Assembly: GCA_944364615.1 (NCBI GenBank)
Contig: CALVWF010000007.1
Span: 32,049-96,048, forward strand
DNA: 64,000 nucleotides
Source of the DNA: an uncultured Clostridia bacterium
GTDB lineage: Bacteria; Bacillota; Clostridia; Christensenellales; CAG-314
Reading direction: 5' to 3'
The notes under the pieces were generated by a model that worked only from the letters and a program-made list of their open reading frames with translations, ran no database searches and was not told the DNA's origin. Positions 18,036 to 26,297 of the stretch are shown here, one piece after another. The position numbers and the translations under genes were made by a program. The first letter of the stretch is position 1. Each line of letters begins with the position of its first letter.

Positions 18036-18676
18036 TTCACTTTCTCCGTCATACATTCTATCACTTCGACGATACTTGTTTCGAACTGGCAATAGGGCAC
18101 ATCCGCTTCGATAGCCCAGTCTGACAGAAACAGATCGTTGTTGCCCGCTGCCGTAAACAACGCCAATTGAGAATTTTTAAACAGCAACTCTATCAGGCTG
18201 TCGGAAGTGGAACCTCTGCGCGCCACGCCTCCTATATGCCAGGACACGATGGAAATTTCCCCGTTGTTAGCACGGCGGATAAATTCTTCCGCACGTTCCG
18301 TTTCCGACTGCTTGGTAAGTCCGCTTTCCGTAAGTGCCTTGAAACTGCATCCGACGGCAATAAACACCACCGAACCGCTTTCCACTTCCGAAGCGTACAG
18401 TTCGTTGTTCATAATGTAACTTATTTCGGGATAGTGGTCCAGATTGGCGGCAAGCGTTTCAATGTCCAACGCCTGCCCTATCGACGTAAGGTAAAGCCGT
18501 TTGCCGTACACCATTCCGTACGCCTCGTCGGGCAAAACAGACGAGGGCTGATAGGAGGGCGCAACAACATCCGGTTTACACGCCGAAAGAGTGAGAACCG
18601 CCATAAGAACCAACAATACAAACAATGTATTGAATTTATTTTTTGTATTTTTCCATTCCCTGTTCAAATAAGTCAT
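18032..18676 (-). CDS. Lipoprotein of the PGA locus, paralogue of 25600-26271
   Basis: A lipoprotein of about 214 residues. Signal sequence NTLFVLLVLMAVLTLSAC carries a lipobox LSAC, followed by a mature domain starting around YGKRLYLTSIGQALD. The sequence GKxLYLTxIGQ, the VVFIAVGCSFKAL strand and the SWHIGGVARRGSTSD segment recur in the paralogue at 25600, so the two form a family (it resembles DUF6305, not searched). The start overlaps the hydro-lyase beta gene by about 40 bases and its stop overlaps pgsB. An alternative ATG lies at 18685. Function unknown; the domain looks like an alpha/beta fold near an extracellular PGA system. Confidence 0.75.
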   Translation of the reverse strand: MTYLNREWKNTKNKFNTLFVLLVLMAVLTLSACKPDVVAPSYQPSSVLPDEAYGMVYGKRLYLTSIGQALDIETLAANLDHYPEISYIMNNELYASEVESGSVVFIAVGCSFKALTESGLTKQSETERAEEFIRRANNGEISIVSWHIGGVARRGSTSDSLIELLFKNSQLALFTAAGNNDLFLSDWAIEADVPYCQFETSIVEVIECMTEKVK

Positions 18677-19181
18677 TACCTGCACTGTCGTAAGTAACTA
18701 TTGCATAGAAATCCTCGACTTCCAGACGGTGTATAGCCTCTGCTCCGAGGTCTTCGTATGTAACTACTTCGCATTTTTTTATAGTTTCGGAAATTGACGC
18801 CGCCGCTCCGCCTATTGCTGACAGATAAACTGCGCCGTATTGCTGTAAAAGTTGCTTGAACTGCTGACTGCGAGAGCCCTTGCCTATCATTACTTTAAGT
18901 CCCTGTTGCAACAACGGTTCGGCATAGGGATCCATACGGTAACTGGATGTGGGGCCGGCCGATCCTATTGCTCTGCCCGGTTTGGCGGGTGTAGGTCCGA
19001 CGTAGTAAATAATACCATTGTTTAAGTCTACTGGCAACCGTTCTCCCCTCTTAAGCAACTCGCACAACCTTTTGTGTGCGGCGTCGCGTCCTGTATAAAT
19101 CACACCGCTTATAAGCACCGTGTCCCCTGCGCGTAACTGTCTGATCTGCTGAGGATCCACCGGGCTGCTGATTCTGATCAT
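18636..19181 (-). CDS. Fe-S hydro-lyase beta subunit (fumarase/mesaconase type)
   Basis: A 181-residue C-terminal-domain subunit of class I fumarase and tartrate dehydratase-type enzymes. The active-site loop is GPTPAKPGRAIGSAGPTSSY, and IGKGSRSQQF and AIGGAAAS are also family features. It is encoded 12 bases after the alpha subunit. The same enzyme class includes mesaconase, which hydrates mesaconate to citramalate in the methylaspartate pathway. With all other steps of that pathway in this run, mesaconase is the more likely main activity, but fumarase cannot be excluded from sequence. Confidence 0.88.
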   Translation of the reverse strand: MIRISSPVDPQQIRQLRAGDTVLISGVIYTGRDAAHKRLCELLKRGERLPVDLNNGIIYYVGPTPAKPGRAIGSAGPTSSYRMDPYAEPLLQQGLKVMIGKGSRSQQFKQLLQQYGAVYLSAIGGAAASISETIKKCEVVTYEDLGAEAIHRLEVEDFYAIVTYDSAGNDLFEQGMEKYKK

Positions 19182-19193
19182 TGTTGAACCTCC

Positions 19194-20033
19194 TTACAGC
19201 TTGCAGGACTTGTGTCTTGCAGCATGACATTGAATATTGATTGCGACAGGCAAACTGGCGATATGACAGGGATAGGTGTTTACCTTGACGGCAAGACAGG
19301 TCTTTGTTCCGCCGAATCCCATGGGACCTACGCCCAGCCTGTTTATTTCTTCAAGCAATTCCTCTTCCAGTTTGCGCGCAAGCGGGTCGGGAGAACTGTC
19401 GTCTATTTCACGGAACAGCGCTTCCTTGGCAAGCATTGCGCTTTTTTCCAGATTGCCGCCTATACCCAATCCTACAATAATGGGGGGACAGGGTTTACCT
19501 CCCGCATTGAACACTGTGTCCAGTACCAGTTTTTTGATTCCTTCCACTCCGTCGGCGGGAATAAGCATCTTGACAAGACTCATATTTTCGCTTCCGCCGC
19601 CCTTCGGGGCTACGTCAATACGGAATTCGTCGCCCGGAACCATTTTTATATGTACTATCGCAGGAGTATTGTCGCGCGTATTGACTCTGTCAAGAGGATG
19701 ACGGACAACCGATTTGCGAAGATAACCTTCGGTGTAAGCCTGTCTTACGCCCTCGTTTACCGCTTCGTAAATGTCTCCGTGGAACACTACTTCCGAACCG
19801 ATTGTCAGCATTACCACTGCCACGCCCGTGTCCTGACAAATGGGCAGATGTTTTTCGCGAGCCAACTTGTCGTTTTCAATAATCTTGTCTATTACCTGTT
19901 TGCCGAGAGGCGACTGCTCTTGTTCGGAAGCCTTTGCAAGAGCCTCCAATACGTTGTTCGGAATGTTTTCGCAGGCGTCTATAAACATACTTTTTATCTT
20001 CGCCGTAACTTCCGACAATTCAATTGTACGCAT
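19194..20033 (-). CDS. Fe-S hydro-lyase alpha subunit (fumarase/mesaconase type)
   Basis: A 279-residue subunit with the three expected [4Fe-4S] ligands, in LPICQDTGVAVV, NAGGKPCPPIIVG and INIQCHAARH. Other conserved stretches are DVAPKGGGSENMS and GPMGFGGTKTCLAVKVN. Together with the beta subunit it forms a complete class I hydro-lyase that adds water to an enoate dicarboxylate. It lies 15 bases after murI. See the beta subunit for why mesaconate is the favoured substrate. Confidence 0.9.
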   Translation of the reverse strand: MRTIELSEVTAKIKSMFIDACENIPNNVLEALAKASEQEQSPLGKQVIDKIIENDKLAREKHLPICQDTGVAVVMLTIGSEVVFHGDIYEAVNEGVRQAYTEGYLRKSVVRHPLDRVNTRDNTPAIVHIKMVPGDEFRIDVAPKGGGSENMSLVKMLIPADGVEGIKKLVLDTVFNAGGKPCPPIIVGLGIGGNLEKSAMLAKEALFREIDDSSPDPLARKLEEELLEEINRLGVGPMGFGGTKTCLAVKVNTYPCHIASLPVAINIQCHAARHKSCKL

Positions 20034-20048
20034 ATTTTCCCTTCCTTT

Positions 20049-20843
20049 TCAGTCGATGTCGATGTGTTGAACGGGACTGTGTTCCGCCTTGAACCACTTC
20101 ATTGTGGCATTTGCGTTTTCCACACTGCCCGTAGTATAAATTTCTACTCTGCCCTTACCTGTTGCGGTGGTGAGCAGTTGCTGTTCTTCCAGTAATTTTT
20201 TGAGATATTCACCCGTGGGTTCTCCGCATGCCACGAAATTTTTGTCGCCCAGACACTTGCGCATAGAGTTTTCCAGCAAACTGAAATGCGTACAGCCGTG
20301 TATAAGAGTGTCAAACGTTCTGTCGGGCAATTGAAGAAATTTGTCGGCTACCACTTTGTCAGCCATGGGGTCGTCCAAGTCGTGACTTTCCACAAAATCC
20401 ACAAATTCGCCGCAAGCCAGCGGAACGGGAGTGATGTTCTCTTTTTCCAGCAGTCTCTGATAAGTACCGCTGTTGATTGTTGCCTGTGTGGCAAGTACAG
20501 CCACCTTTTTGTTGCGTGTAAGAGATACCGCCCTGGCACACGTGGGATAAATAACGCTTACCACAGGTATGTCGGTAATAGCACGCGCTCTGTCGATGTG
20601 CAACGACGCCGTGTTGCAGGCAATCACTATTGCCTTGACGCCCTTTTCAATAAGACGTGCGGAAACTTTTTCCACACGGTCGCCTATTTGCTTTGCCGTC
20701 TTGGTACCGTAAGGACAGTGTCCCTGATCGGCAATATAGCAAAAGTCTTCGTTGGGGAACAGTTTTATAAGTTGTTCGAGTACCGTCAGCCCGCCTATTC
20801 CCGAATCGAATACGCCGATGGCACTGTTTTTGTTTTGATGCAT
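20049..20843 (-). CDS. murI: Glutamate racemase
   Basis: A 264-residue enzyme that interconverts L- and D-glutamate. The opening GVFDSGIGGLTVLEQL and both catalytic cysteines are present: IACNTAS (about residue 74) and IHGCTHFSLL (about 186). AAAGGCG precedes the ATG. Besides its peptidoglycan role, its position between polymer-cleaving genes and pgs genes suggests it either turns D-Glu released from the polymer into fermentable L-Glu or supplies D-Glu for the polymer. It follows the only gap above 100 bases in the run. Confidence 0.95.
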   Translation of the reverse strand: MHQNKNSAIGVFDSGIGGLTVLEQLIKLFPNEDFCYIADQGHCPYGTKTAKQIGDRVEKVSARLIEKGVKAIVIACNTASLHIDRARAITDIPVVSVIYPTCARAVSLTRNKKVAVLATQATINSGTYQRLLEKENITPVPLACGEFVDFVESHDLDDPMADKVVADKFLQLPDRTFDTLIHGCTHFSLLENSMRKCLGDKNFVACGEPTGEYLKKLLEEQQLLTTATGKGRVEIYTTGSVENANATMKWFKAEHSPVQHIDID

Positions 20844-20887
20844 TGTTTTACGCCTTTTATTACTTAGTTAATGAATTTATAGGCAAT

Positions 20888-20952
20888 TACGGAGTGCGGA
20901 AAAAGCACTCCGTATTTACCTTGTTCGTGATGGGCGGACGGCTGTCCGCCCA
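20888..20952 (-). other. Two consecutive hairpins between the big lipoprotein gene and murI
   Basis: Inverted repeats TGGGCGGAC/GTCCGCCCA (20931-20939 with 20944-20952, four-base loop) and TACGGAGTGC/GCACTCCGTA (20888-20897 with 20905-20914) lie in the 124-base gap. Neither is followed by a strong T run on the minus strand. They could trim or partly terminate the message, or protect the 3' end of the upstream half. Confidence 0.65.
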
Positions 20953-20967
20953 TGCCTTTTGTTTTGA

Positions 20968-23900
20968 TTACGCAGCCGTCAGAGGTGTGACGGAAATTGC
21001 GTCCGCGTTGACGAAAGCCAACTGGTAGTATGTTCCCGTAATGGCTGTCAGCACACAGTACATTGTGCCCGTGTAGCCGTACTTGTTTGCGGGATTGGTT
21101 TCGTTGGGACCGACGAACGCGCCGGGAAGTCCGAATATTTCAGACCACCATTCCGCTCCGGCATTGTAGCTGTTACCGACAGCCTTGAACGAAAATACAA
21201 GACCGTTGTATTCAACATCACCGGGCTCAATACCTGCCATGTTCTTGTAGTGGAACTTGAAGTTCACCCTAGCGATATTTGAACTGGAACCGCCGAAGAA
21301 GAAGGGGTTTTCGGCGTCGCCCGTCATCTTGATAAGCACGCCTGCCTTGGGAGCAGCGGCAAACGCTTCGAGGTCTGCGTCGCTTGCGATGGAAATCTGC
21401 TCTGCGCCCCATGTTACCGTGTTACCCGATGTTCCCACCGTAACGGTGCTTGTTGCGGCAAAGTCAAACGACACTTCGGAAGAGGTGTTTGTCAGAGCGA
21501 CGTTTTTAAACGTCAACTCGTCTCCCAATGCTACTGTATGACCGTCAATGACAAACTGACCGTCTGCGTAGTATTCGGGGAAATCTTCAACCATCAGGAT
21601 GTTTGCTCCGTCGGACAAAATCAATCCCTTGACGTCTCCGCCCGTGCCCGTTTCAGCCGTAAAACCTGCGACTATACCGGTGAAACTGATTGTCGCGCCG
21701 TCAGGCTGAGCAACTGCTTCGGACACTGTAAGGGGTGCCGCTTCCACTGCAGGGAATACCGTAACGATTTTAGAAGCCTCTTTTACCGTGCCTTTGTAAG
21801 TGAAAGTAGCGGTAAACGTCACGCTGGTATTTTCGGTAACTGCCTTGATAGCGCCTGTCGTAAGGTCGATTACGTCAGCGGGTTGCGCTTTCCATGTGAT
21901 TGCCGTTGTGTGGTATGTTTCGGAAACAAGTTTCGTAAGATCGAATGTTTCTCCCACTTTTACGGAATCGGGCAAAGAAGCGGTAACTTCCGCCTGCAGA
22001 TCCTCGTCCGTCATATTGAGCGGTTCGAGAGTGCAGTTTTCATAAGCAACGATGTTCATCTGGAAGTAAGTACCTGTCCAGTAGGACACTACCACGTAAA
22101 CTTCACCTACAATGGGAACGCAAGGACGTGTGGGATTGGGACGAACGGCAAGGTTGTCTTCGGTAAGACCGAATGCCTTGGTGTACCAGTCTGCGCCTGC
22201 GGTTGCCGCGTTGGTGTCCGTTTTAAGAGAGAATGTGTAGTTTTTACCGTTGGGGCCCATAAACTTGGTGTCGTTGTTTTCCGATGCCGTACCGTCAAAC
22301 AGAACTTTGACGTTTGCGGGCATACTGCTGGAAGAGTAACCTACGTAAATAGGAGCGGATTCCGTACCTACAAACTTGATTACCTTACCGAAGTAAAGAT
22401 TTTCCGCCAAAGCGGCAAGATCTTCCGTCGAATCGATGACATCTGCCGAAGCAAAGTCGTAATTTACGTTCACATCCTTTTGCTGCAACACAACTTTGCC
22501 GTTGGAAGCAACGTCGATGTTGACGCGGTTTGTCTGTGCGGGGCCGGAACCGATTGCCGCGGAAGAGGTGTAGTAAGTACCGGTAATAAGTATTCTGTCG
22601 CCTATTCCGTAAGCCTGACCGTTACTGTCGATATACGCTCCGTATTCGCCGCCTATTGCCGAAAGACCGTTTACAAGTATCGTTTCGCACGTGGTTTCGT
22701 CCATAAGCACAACGCCCATACGCGTTGCAACGCTGTTACCGTCGGACATATAGCCGATTACGACGCCGCTTACACGTACCGCAGTGCTATCCTGAGCGCT
22801 GCTAAGCACTTCGCTTATTGTGGATACCGTTGCGGACAGAACAGTTACCTGTACTTCCACGGTCTTTGTTTCGCCGCCGAACTGATATGTTGCCGTAAGA
22901 GTAACCGTTGTCGTGGTTGCTACCGACGCAACCGCACCCGTTTCAGCATTGATTACTTCGGGGTTGGACGATGTCCATGTAATAGCGCCTTCAACACTGC
23001 TGTGATCCTTCATCAGATTTACAGAAGTCGTTTCAGCCGTGTCTATAGTTGCGGGAACAGAGTTCTTGATGTCGATTTCTATCTGCTGAGCATCAGGCAA
23101 CTTGTAGCAGGACGCGTCGGGAATAATGAACGCAAGGTAACTGTCGGACAGATACATCGCAAACGCGTAAATTTCCAACGTGCGCTGTTCCGCATTGTTG
23201 ATGAACGGAATGTTGAGCGATGTATGCCACGAAGCGCTGCCGAGGTTTTCATTTTGCGCTGCGATGAGGAACGCGAAATATCTTGACGCGCTTCCCTGGC
23301 CGTAGCCTTTGTTTACGGATGTGGGATCACCGCCGAAACGTACCCAGTTGGTGTCCGCAGGAACGGTGGATGTCGAATAGTTGACGTAAGGATTGACAAT
23401 CTTCACCAACTTATTGTACATGTTTCCGAGATTTGCGGCAAATTCCTGGTAATCCGCTTCCGTTTCAAGAACATAAGCGTTTTCTTTGTCAAATTCAAAA
23501 GCAACGTTACTTTCTCTTACTTCCAGTTCGGAAACGTTTACGATAGCCCAACGGTCACTGTCGTTATTGCGCAGTTGTCCCGTTACGCATATTCTGTCGC
23601 CTACTTTTACCGACTTGTATTCGTCGCTGGTGTTAAGTATGTAGTTGCCCGTGTTGGAGAAGTCAACCGTTATGGTTTCCTTTGTCGTTTCGTCCATGAG
23701 CACATAGGAACGAATGGTCAGAGACTGATTTCTTGCCAGTGAAATAACAAGACCCGAGACAATTACTTTGGACATGGAAACTGTACGGTTGTCGTCGAAC
23801 ATTTCGCCCAATGTCTGTTCTACAATTGCATGAGACGTCACAACGTAATCAACCGTTTCTTCTTCGTCGCCTACCGCAATGTTGAGTTTGAGCGTAATTT

Positions 23901-24756
23901 CATGATCTGTTTCGTCCGTCGTTACCGTAGCCTTACCGTCTTCGATGGAGATGTAAGGATTTTCCTCAACCGACCAGGACAATGTCACGCTGGGCATGAG
24001 GGGATAACCGTTTACCAATGACATAACGCCGTAAACGTCGCGTCCCATCTGACTTTCAACGTATGCAAGAACCTTGTCCTTTACTTCCGCCATTGTAAGG
24101 GGACTTTCAACAATGTCGCTTGCAGTACCGGTAAAGGAAACCGTCCAAGCGTTGTCGGCGCTGCTGAAACTGTGAGTAATAACGCTGATGGTCACGCGCT
24201 TGTTAAGGAAAGATTGCAATTCGTTCTGGTTGGAATAACTGTTGATGAGGATGCTGTCTCCCGCTTCGTCAACAATAGTCCAACGTCCCGCGCCGTCCTT
24301 GGCGACAGTACCTACCACCGTGTAAAAACCGGCGTAGGAACCGGTGCGTGCGTCGGAAGGCAGTGCGTTGATATCGGCGATTGTCGCCGCGCTTGCAACC
24401 GTATTTGCCGTTTGTCCGGATTGTTCAACTGTAACAACACTGTTTTTAATCTGAGGCATGTTGTTTATAAGGTTGAACTTACCCGTAACAGTAACTTTGT
24501 CGCCGTAATTTACGTTGTCGCCGCCCAACACGAATATTCTGCCCGTTTCGCTGTCAGACATATAAAATCCGTTGGACACTTTGCCGTAAACTACACCGCT
24601 GACCTTTACGTCATCGTTGTTTTTGCTGTCTGTCAAAACACTTGTAATGGCTTTCAGTTCCACATCGGGAGTTTCCGGTCCGTTAGGCTGGCATGCCGAA
24701 AGCACAAGAGCAAGACACATTACAATCAACAACAATGTAATAAGTCTTTTTTTCAT
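20968..24756 (-). CDS. Large modular surface lipoprotein (OB-fold-like and atrophied Ig-like repeats)
   Basis: A 1,262-residue protein. Start MKKRLITLLLIVMCLALVL with lipobox LSAC and AAGGAGGT upstream. The mature part alternates two module types. OB-fold-like modules open with a valine-rich SGVV or SGLV strand and contain VLMDETT-type segments; copies lie near residues 38-130, 315-420, 655-770 and 1040-1140. Ig-like modules of the atrophied Big type contain WSS or WKA and then a TGAV turn; copies lie near 225-310, 570-650 and 945-1020. It has no enzyme motif that I recognise. A surface binding or scaffold role for polymer or other ligand is plausible. It is the last gene before the hairpins and murI. 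Confidence 0.7.
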   Translation of the reverse strand: MKKRLITLLLIVMCLALVLSACQPNGPETPDVELKAITSVLTDSKNNDDVKVSGVVYGKVSNGFYMSDSETGRIFVLGGDNVNYGDKVTVTGKFNLINNMPQIKNSVVTVEQSGQTANTVASAATIADINALPSDARTGSYAGFYTVVGTVAKDGAGRWTIVDEAGDSILINSYSNQNELQSFLNKRVTISVITHSFSSADNAWTVSFTGTASDIVESPLTMAEVKDKVLAYVESQMGRDVYGVMSLVNGYPLMPSVTLSWSVEENPYISIEDGKATVTTDETDHEITLKLNIAVGDEEETVDYVVTSHAIVEQTLGEMFDDNRTVSMSKVIVSGLVISLARNQSLTIRSYVLMDETTKETITVDFSNTGNYILNTSDEYKSVKVGDRICVTGQLRNNDSDRWAIVNVSELEVRESNVAFEFDKENAYVLETEADYQEFAANLGNMYNKLVKIVNPYVNYSTSTVPADTNWVRFGGDPTSVNKGYGQGSASRYFAFLIAAQNENLGSASWHTSLNIPFINNAEQRTLEIYAFAMYLSDSYLAFIIPDASCYKLPDAQQIEIDIKNSVPATIDTAETTSVNLMKDHSSVEGAITWTSSNPEVINAETGAVASVATTTTVTLTATYQFGGETKTVEVQVTVLSATVSTISEVLSSAQDSTAVRVSGVVIGYMSDGNSVATRMGVVLMDETTCETILVNGLSAIGGEYGAYIDSNGQAYGIGDRILITGTYYTSSAAIGSGPAQTNRVNIDVASNGKVVLQQKDVNVNYDFASADVIDSTEDLAALAENLYFGKVIKFVGTESAPIYVGYSSSSMPANVKVLFDGTASENNDTKFMGPNGKNYTFSLKTDTNAATAGADWYTKAFGLTEDNLAVRPNPTRPCVPIVGEVYVVVSYWTGTYFQMNIVAYENCTLEPLNMTDEDLQAEVTASLPDSVKVGETFDLTKLVSETYHTTAITWKAQPADVIDLTTGAIKAVTENTSVTFTATFTYKGTVKEASKIVTVFPAVEAAPLTVSEAVAQPDGATISFTGIVAGFTAETGTGGDVKGLILSDGANILMVEDFPEYYADGQFVIDGHTVALGDELTFKNVALTNTSSEVSFDFAATSTVTVGTSGNTVTWGAEQISIASDADLEAFAAAPKAGVLIKMTGDAENPFFFGGSSSNIARVNFKFHYKNMAGIEPGDVEYNGLVFSFKAVGNSYNAGAEWWSEIFGLPGAFVGPNETNPANKYGYTGTMYCVLTAITGTYYQLAFVNADAISVTPLTAA

Positions 24757-24774
24757 ATATACCTCCTTATATTT

Positions 24775-25593
24775 TTACTGCCATATCGTATCAAACAAGG
24801 CAGTCAGGATCAATATTTGCTGAGAAACACGTTTTTCCAAATTAAGTTCTCTGTTGGTTTCAATAGTAAACACTACCGATTCGGGGAAGTAATGAGTGAA
24901 GTATTCGTTGAAACTTCCTTCCGGAGGACTGCTGTTGTAAGCAAATGCAACGTCGCCCTCTTCGCGGTAGGTAGAGTTGTAGTAATCGATGAGATCCAGC
25001 ATAAACAATGCGCTCGTAGCGCCGTTGTGAATGAGAGTGTCACCGAGATTCAATGAGTTGGATGTCGACCAACTGTGACGCGATTCATGAAGATCGATTA
25101 TATAATCGGGCGTAAATTCACGCACCGTGTCGGCTATTGCAGCCGCTATTTGCTGAGTAACGGTACCTTCGGGATCTCCGGGGAAAGTACGGTTGATGTC
25201 GGAATACTCGATTCCTTCATACATTCCACCGTCGGTACTGCCGGGGTATCTTTGATGAAGCGTATCGGCAAGTATGTTTGCCTGCGGTATAAGTAAAATT
25301 TCACCGCACACGTTTTCCCATTCGGGAATAAGGTCTACCAAATCAAGACCTGCTGTCCAACCGGCAACTTCGTCACCGTGTATACCGCCCACAATGCAGA
25401 CCTTGGGACCGCTTTTGTCAGTAACATACTTGTGCACGGTCGTTTCGTAAATTGTGTCTGTCATTACGGTCCATTGAGTGTGAGTGACATTTGCCGGTTC
25501 GGGCGGCTGTTCTGACGGCGTACATGCCGTCAGAACAACTGCACTCAAAACCAAACAAACCGCAAAAAGACAAATAATGCGGATCTTTTTCAT
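24775..25593 (-). CDS. Lipoprotein AstE/AspA-like zinc hydrolase (M14 superfamily)
   Basis: A 272-residue lipoprotein (lipobox VLTAC). The mature domain has the zinc-site pattern of the succinylglutamate desuccinylase/aspartoacylase branch: GGIHGDEVAGW (HxxE, His and Glu ligands) and, later, YIIDLHESRH (third ligand). IEYSDINRTFPGD carries the Asn-Arg substrate-carboxylate pair. This fold also includes phage poly-gamma-glutamate hydrolase. Outside the membrane and beside gamma-glutamyltransferases, release of glutamate from polymer or oligomers is a reasonable inference. No clear ribosome binding site: coupled to the gene upstream, six bases away. Confidence 0.78.
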   Translation of the reverse strand: MKKIRIICLFAVCLVLSAVVLTACTPSEQPPEPANVTHTQWTVMTDTIYETTVHKYVTDKSGPKVCIVGGIHGDEVAGWTAGLDLVDLIPEWENVCGEILLIPQANILADTLHQRYPGSTDGGMYEGIEYSDINRTFPGDPEGTVTQQIAAAIADTVREFTPDYIIDLHESRHSWSTSNSLNLGDTLIHNGATSALFMLDLIDYYNSTYREEGDVAFAYNSSPPEGSFNEYFTHYFPESVVFTIETNRELNLEKRVSQQILILTALFDTIWQ

Positions 25594-25599
25594 GGTAAA

Positions 25600-26271
25600 T
25601 TACAGTCCGAGCAAGTATTTAATGGGAGCAACCATTCCTGTTGCCTTGGAATAGCAGTAAGCGGGGATTTCGTTTTCGGCAGCAATATTTCCCATAAATC
25701 CGTCGTAGTTTCCGCCTTCGCCTTCGCCGTCGTCACTGATGAGCATTACGGCAGAAGCCTTTTCCACTATTTCGATGATTCCGTCTGACAAGTCGCCTCT
25801 GCGAGCCTGCTTACCGAGGTGAAGAGAAATGATGGTAAGTTTGCCTTCGCCTGCAGCGGTTGCAAAAGCATTTGCACGAGAAGTTTCCTTGTTGATGTCC
25901 GTTCCTGCGCCGCCAAGTCCTTTGGTGGATGCGCCGACTACTACAAATACTACAGCGCCGTCTTCAACTGCTGATGCTTCAAGCAATGCGTTTGTTTCGA
26001 AACCGCCCTGTGCGCCCGTTGTCGTTTCGGTAAGTCCGCACGCCGTGAGCAGGTTTCTTGCAACGTCGATATCGGATTGACCGATTGTGGTCAGGTAAAG
26101 TTTCTTGCCCTTACCGATGTCTTTGAGTGCCGTTTCGGCAATACTCTCATCGATGGGCAGATTGTTCTTGTCGGTGTCATCGGGTGTTTCTGCAGGAGTA
26201 CATGCAACTACCGTCAATGTAAGCGCAAGCACCATTACTACTGCAAGAAGTGTAGTGAGAAGTTTTTTCAT
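25600..26271 (-). CDS. Lipoprotein, paralogue of 18032-18676
   Basis: A protein of about 223 residues from the ATG at 26271 (GGAGG five bases upstream), with lipobox VVAC. The domain contains GKGKKLYLTTIGQSDID, VVFVVVGASTKGLGG, ISLHLGKQARRGDLSD and a final YCYSKATGMVAPIKYLL, parallel to the copy near pgsB. Two copies of one unknown lipoprotein family in the same run, each beside PGA genes, argue for a defined role such as a binding or assembly factor. It resembles DUF6305 by memory only. Confidence 0.75.
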   Translation of the reverse strand: MKKLLTTLLAVVMVLALTLTVVACTPAETPDDTDKNNLPIDESIAETALKDIGKGKKLYLTTIGQSDIDVARNLLTACGLTETTTGAQGGFETNALLEASAVEDGAVVFVVVGASTKGLGGAGTDINKETSRANAFATAAGEGKLTIISLHLGKQARRGDLSDGIIEIVEKASAVMLISDDGEGEGGNYDGFMGNIAAENEIPAYCYSKATGMVAPIKYLLGL

Positions 26272-26297
26272 AATAGCCTCCATAAATTAAATTTAAT

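Noticed and set aside
21538..23286. 582-residue plus-strand open frame
   Set aside because: It lies fully opposite the large lipoprotein gene, has low-complexity Cys/Arg-rich composition and no motif: a shadow.
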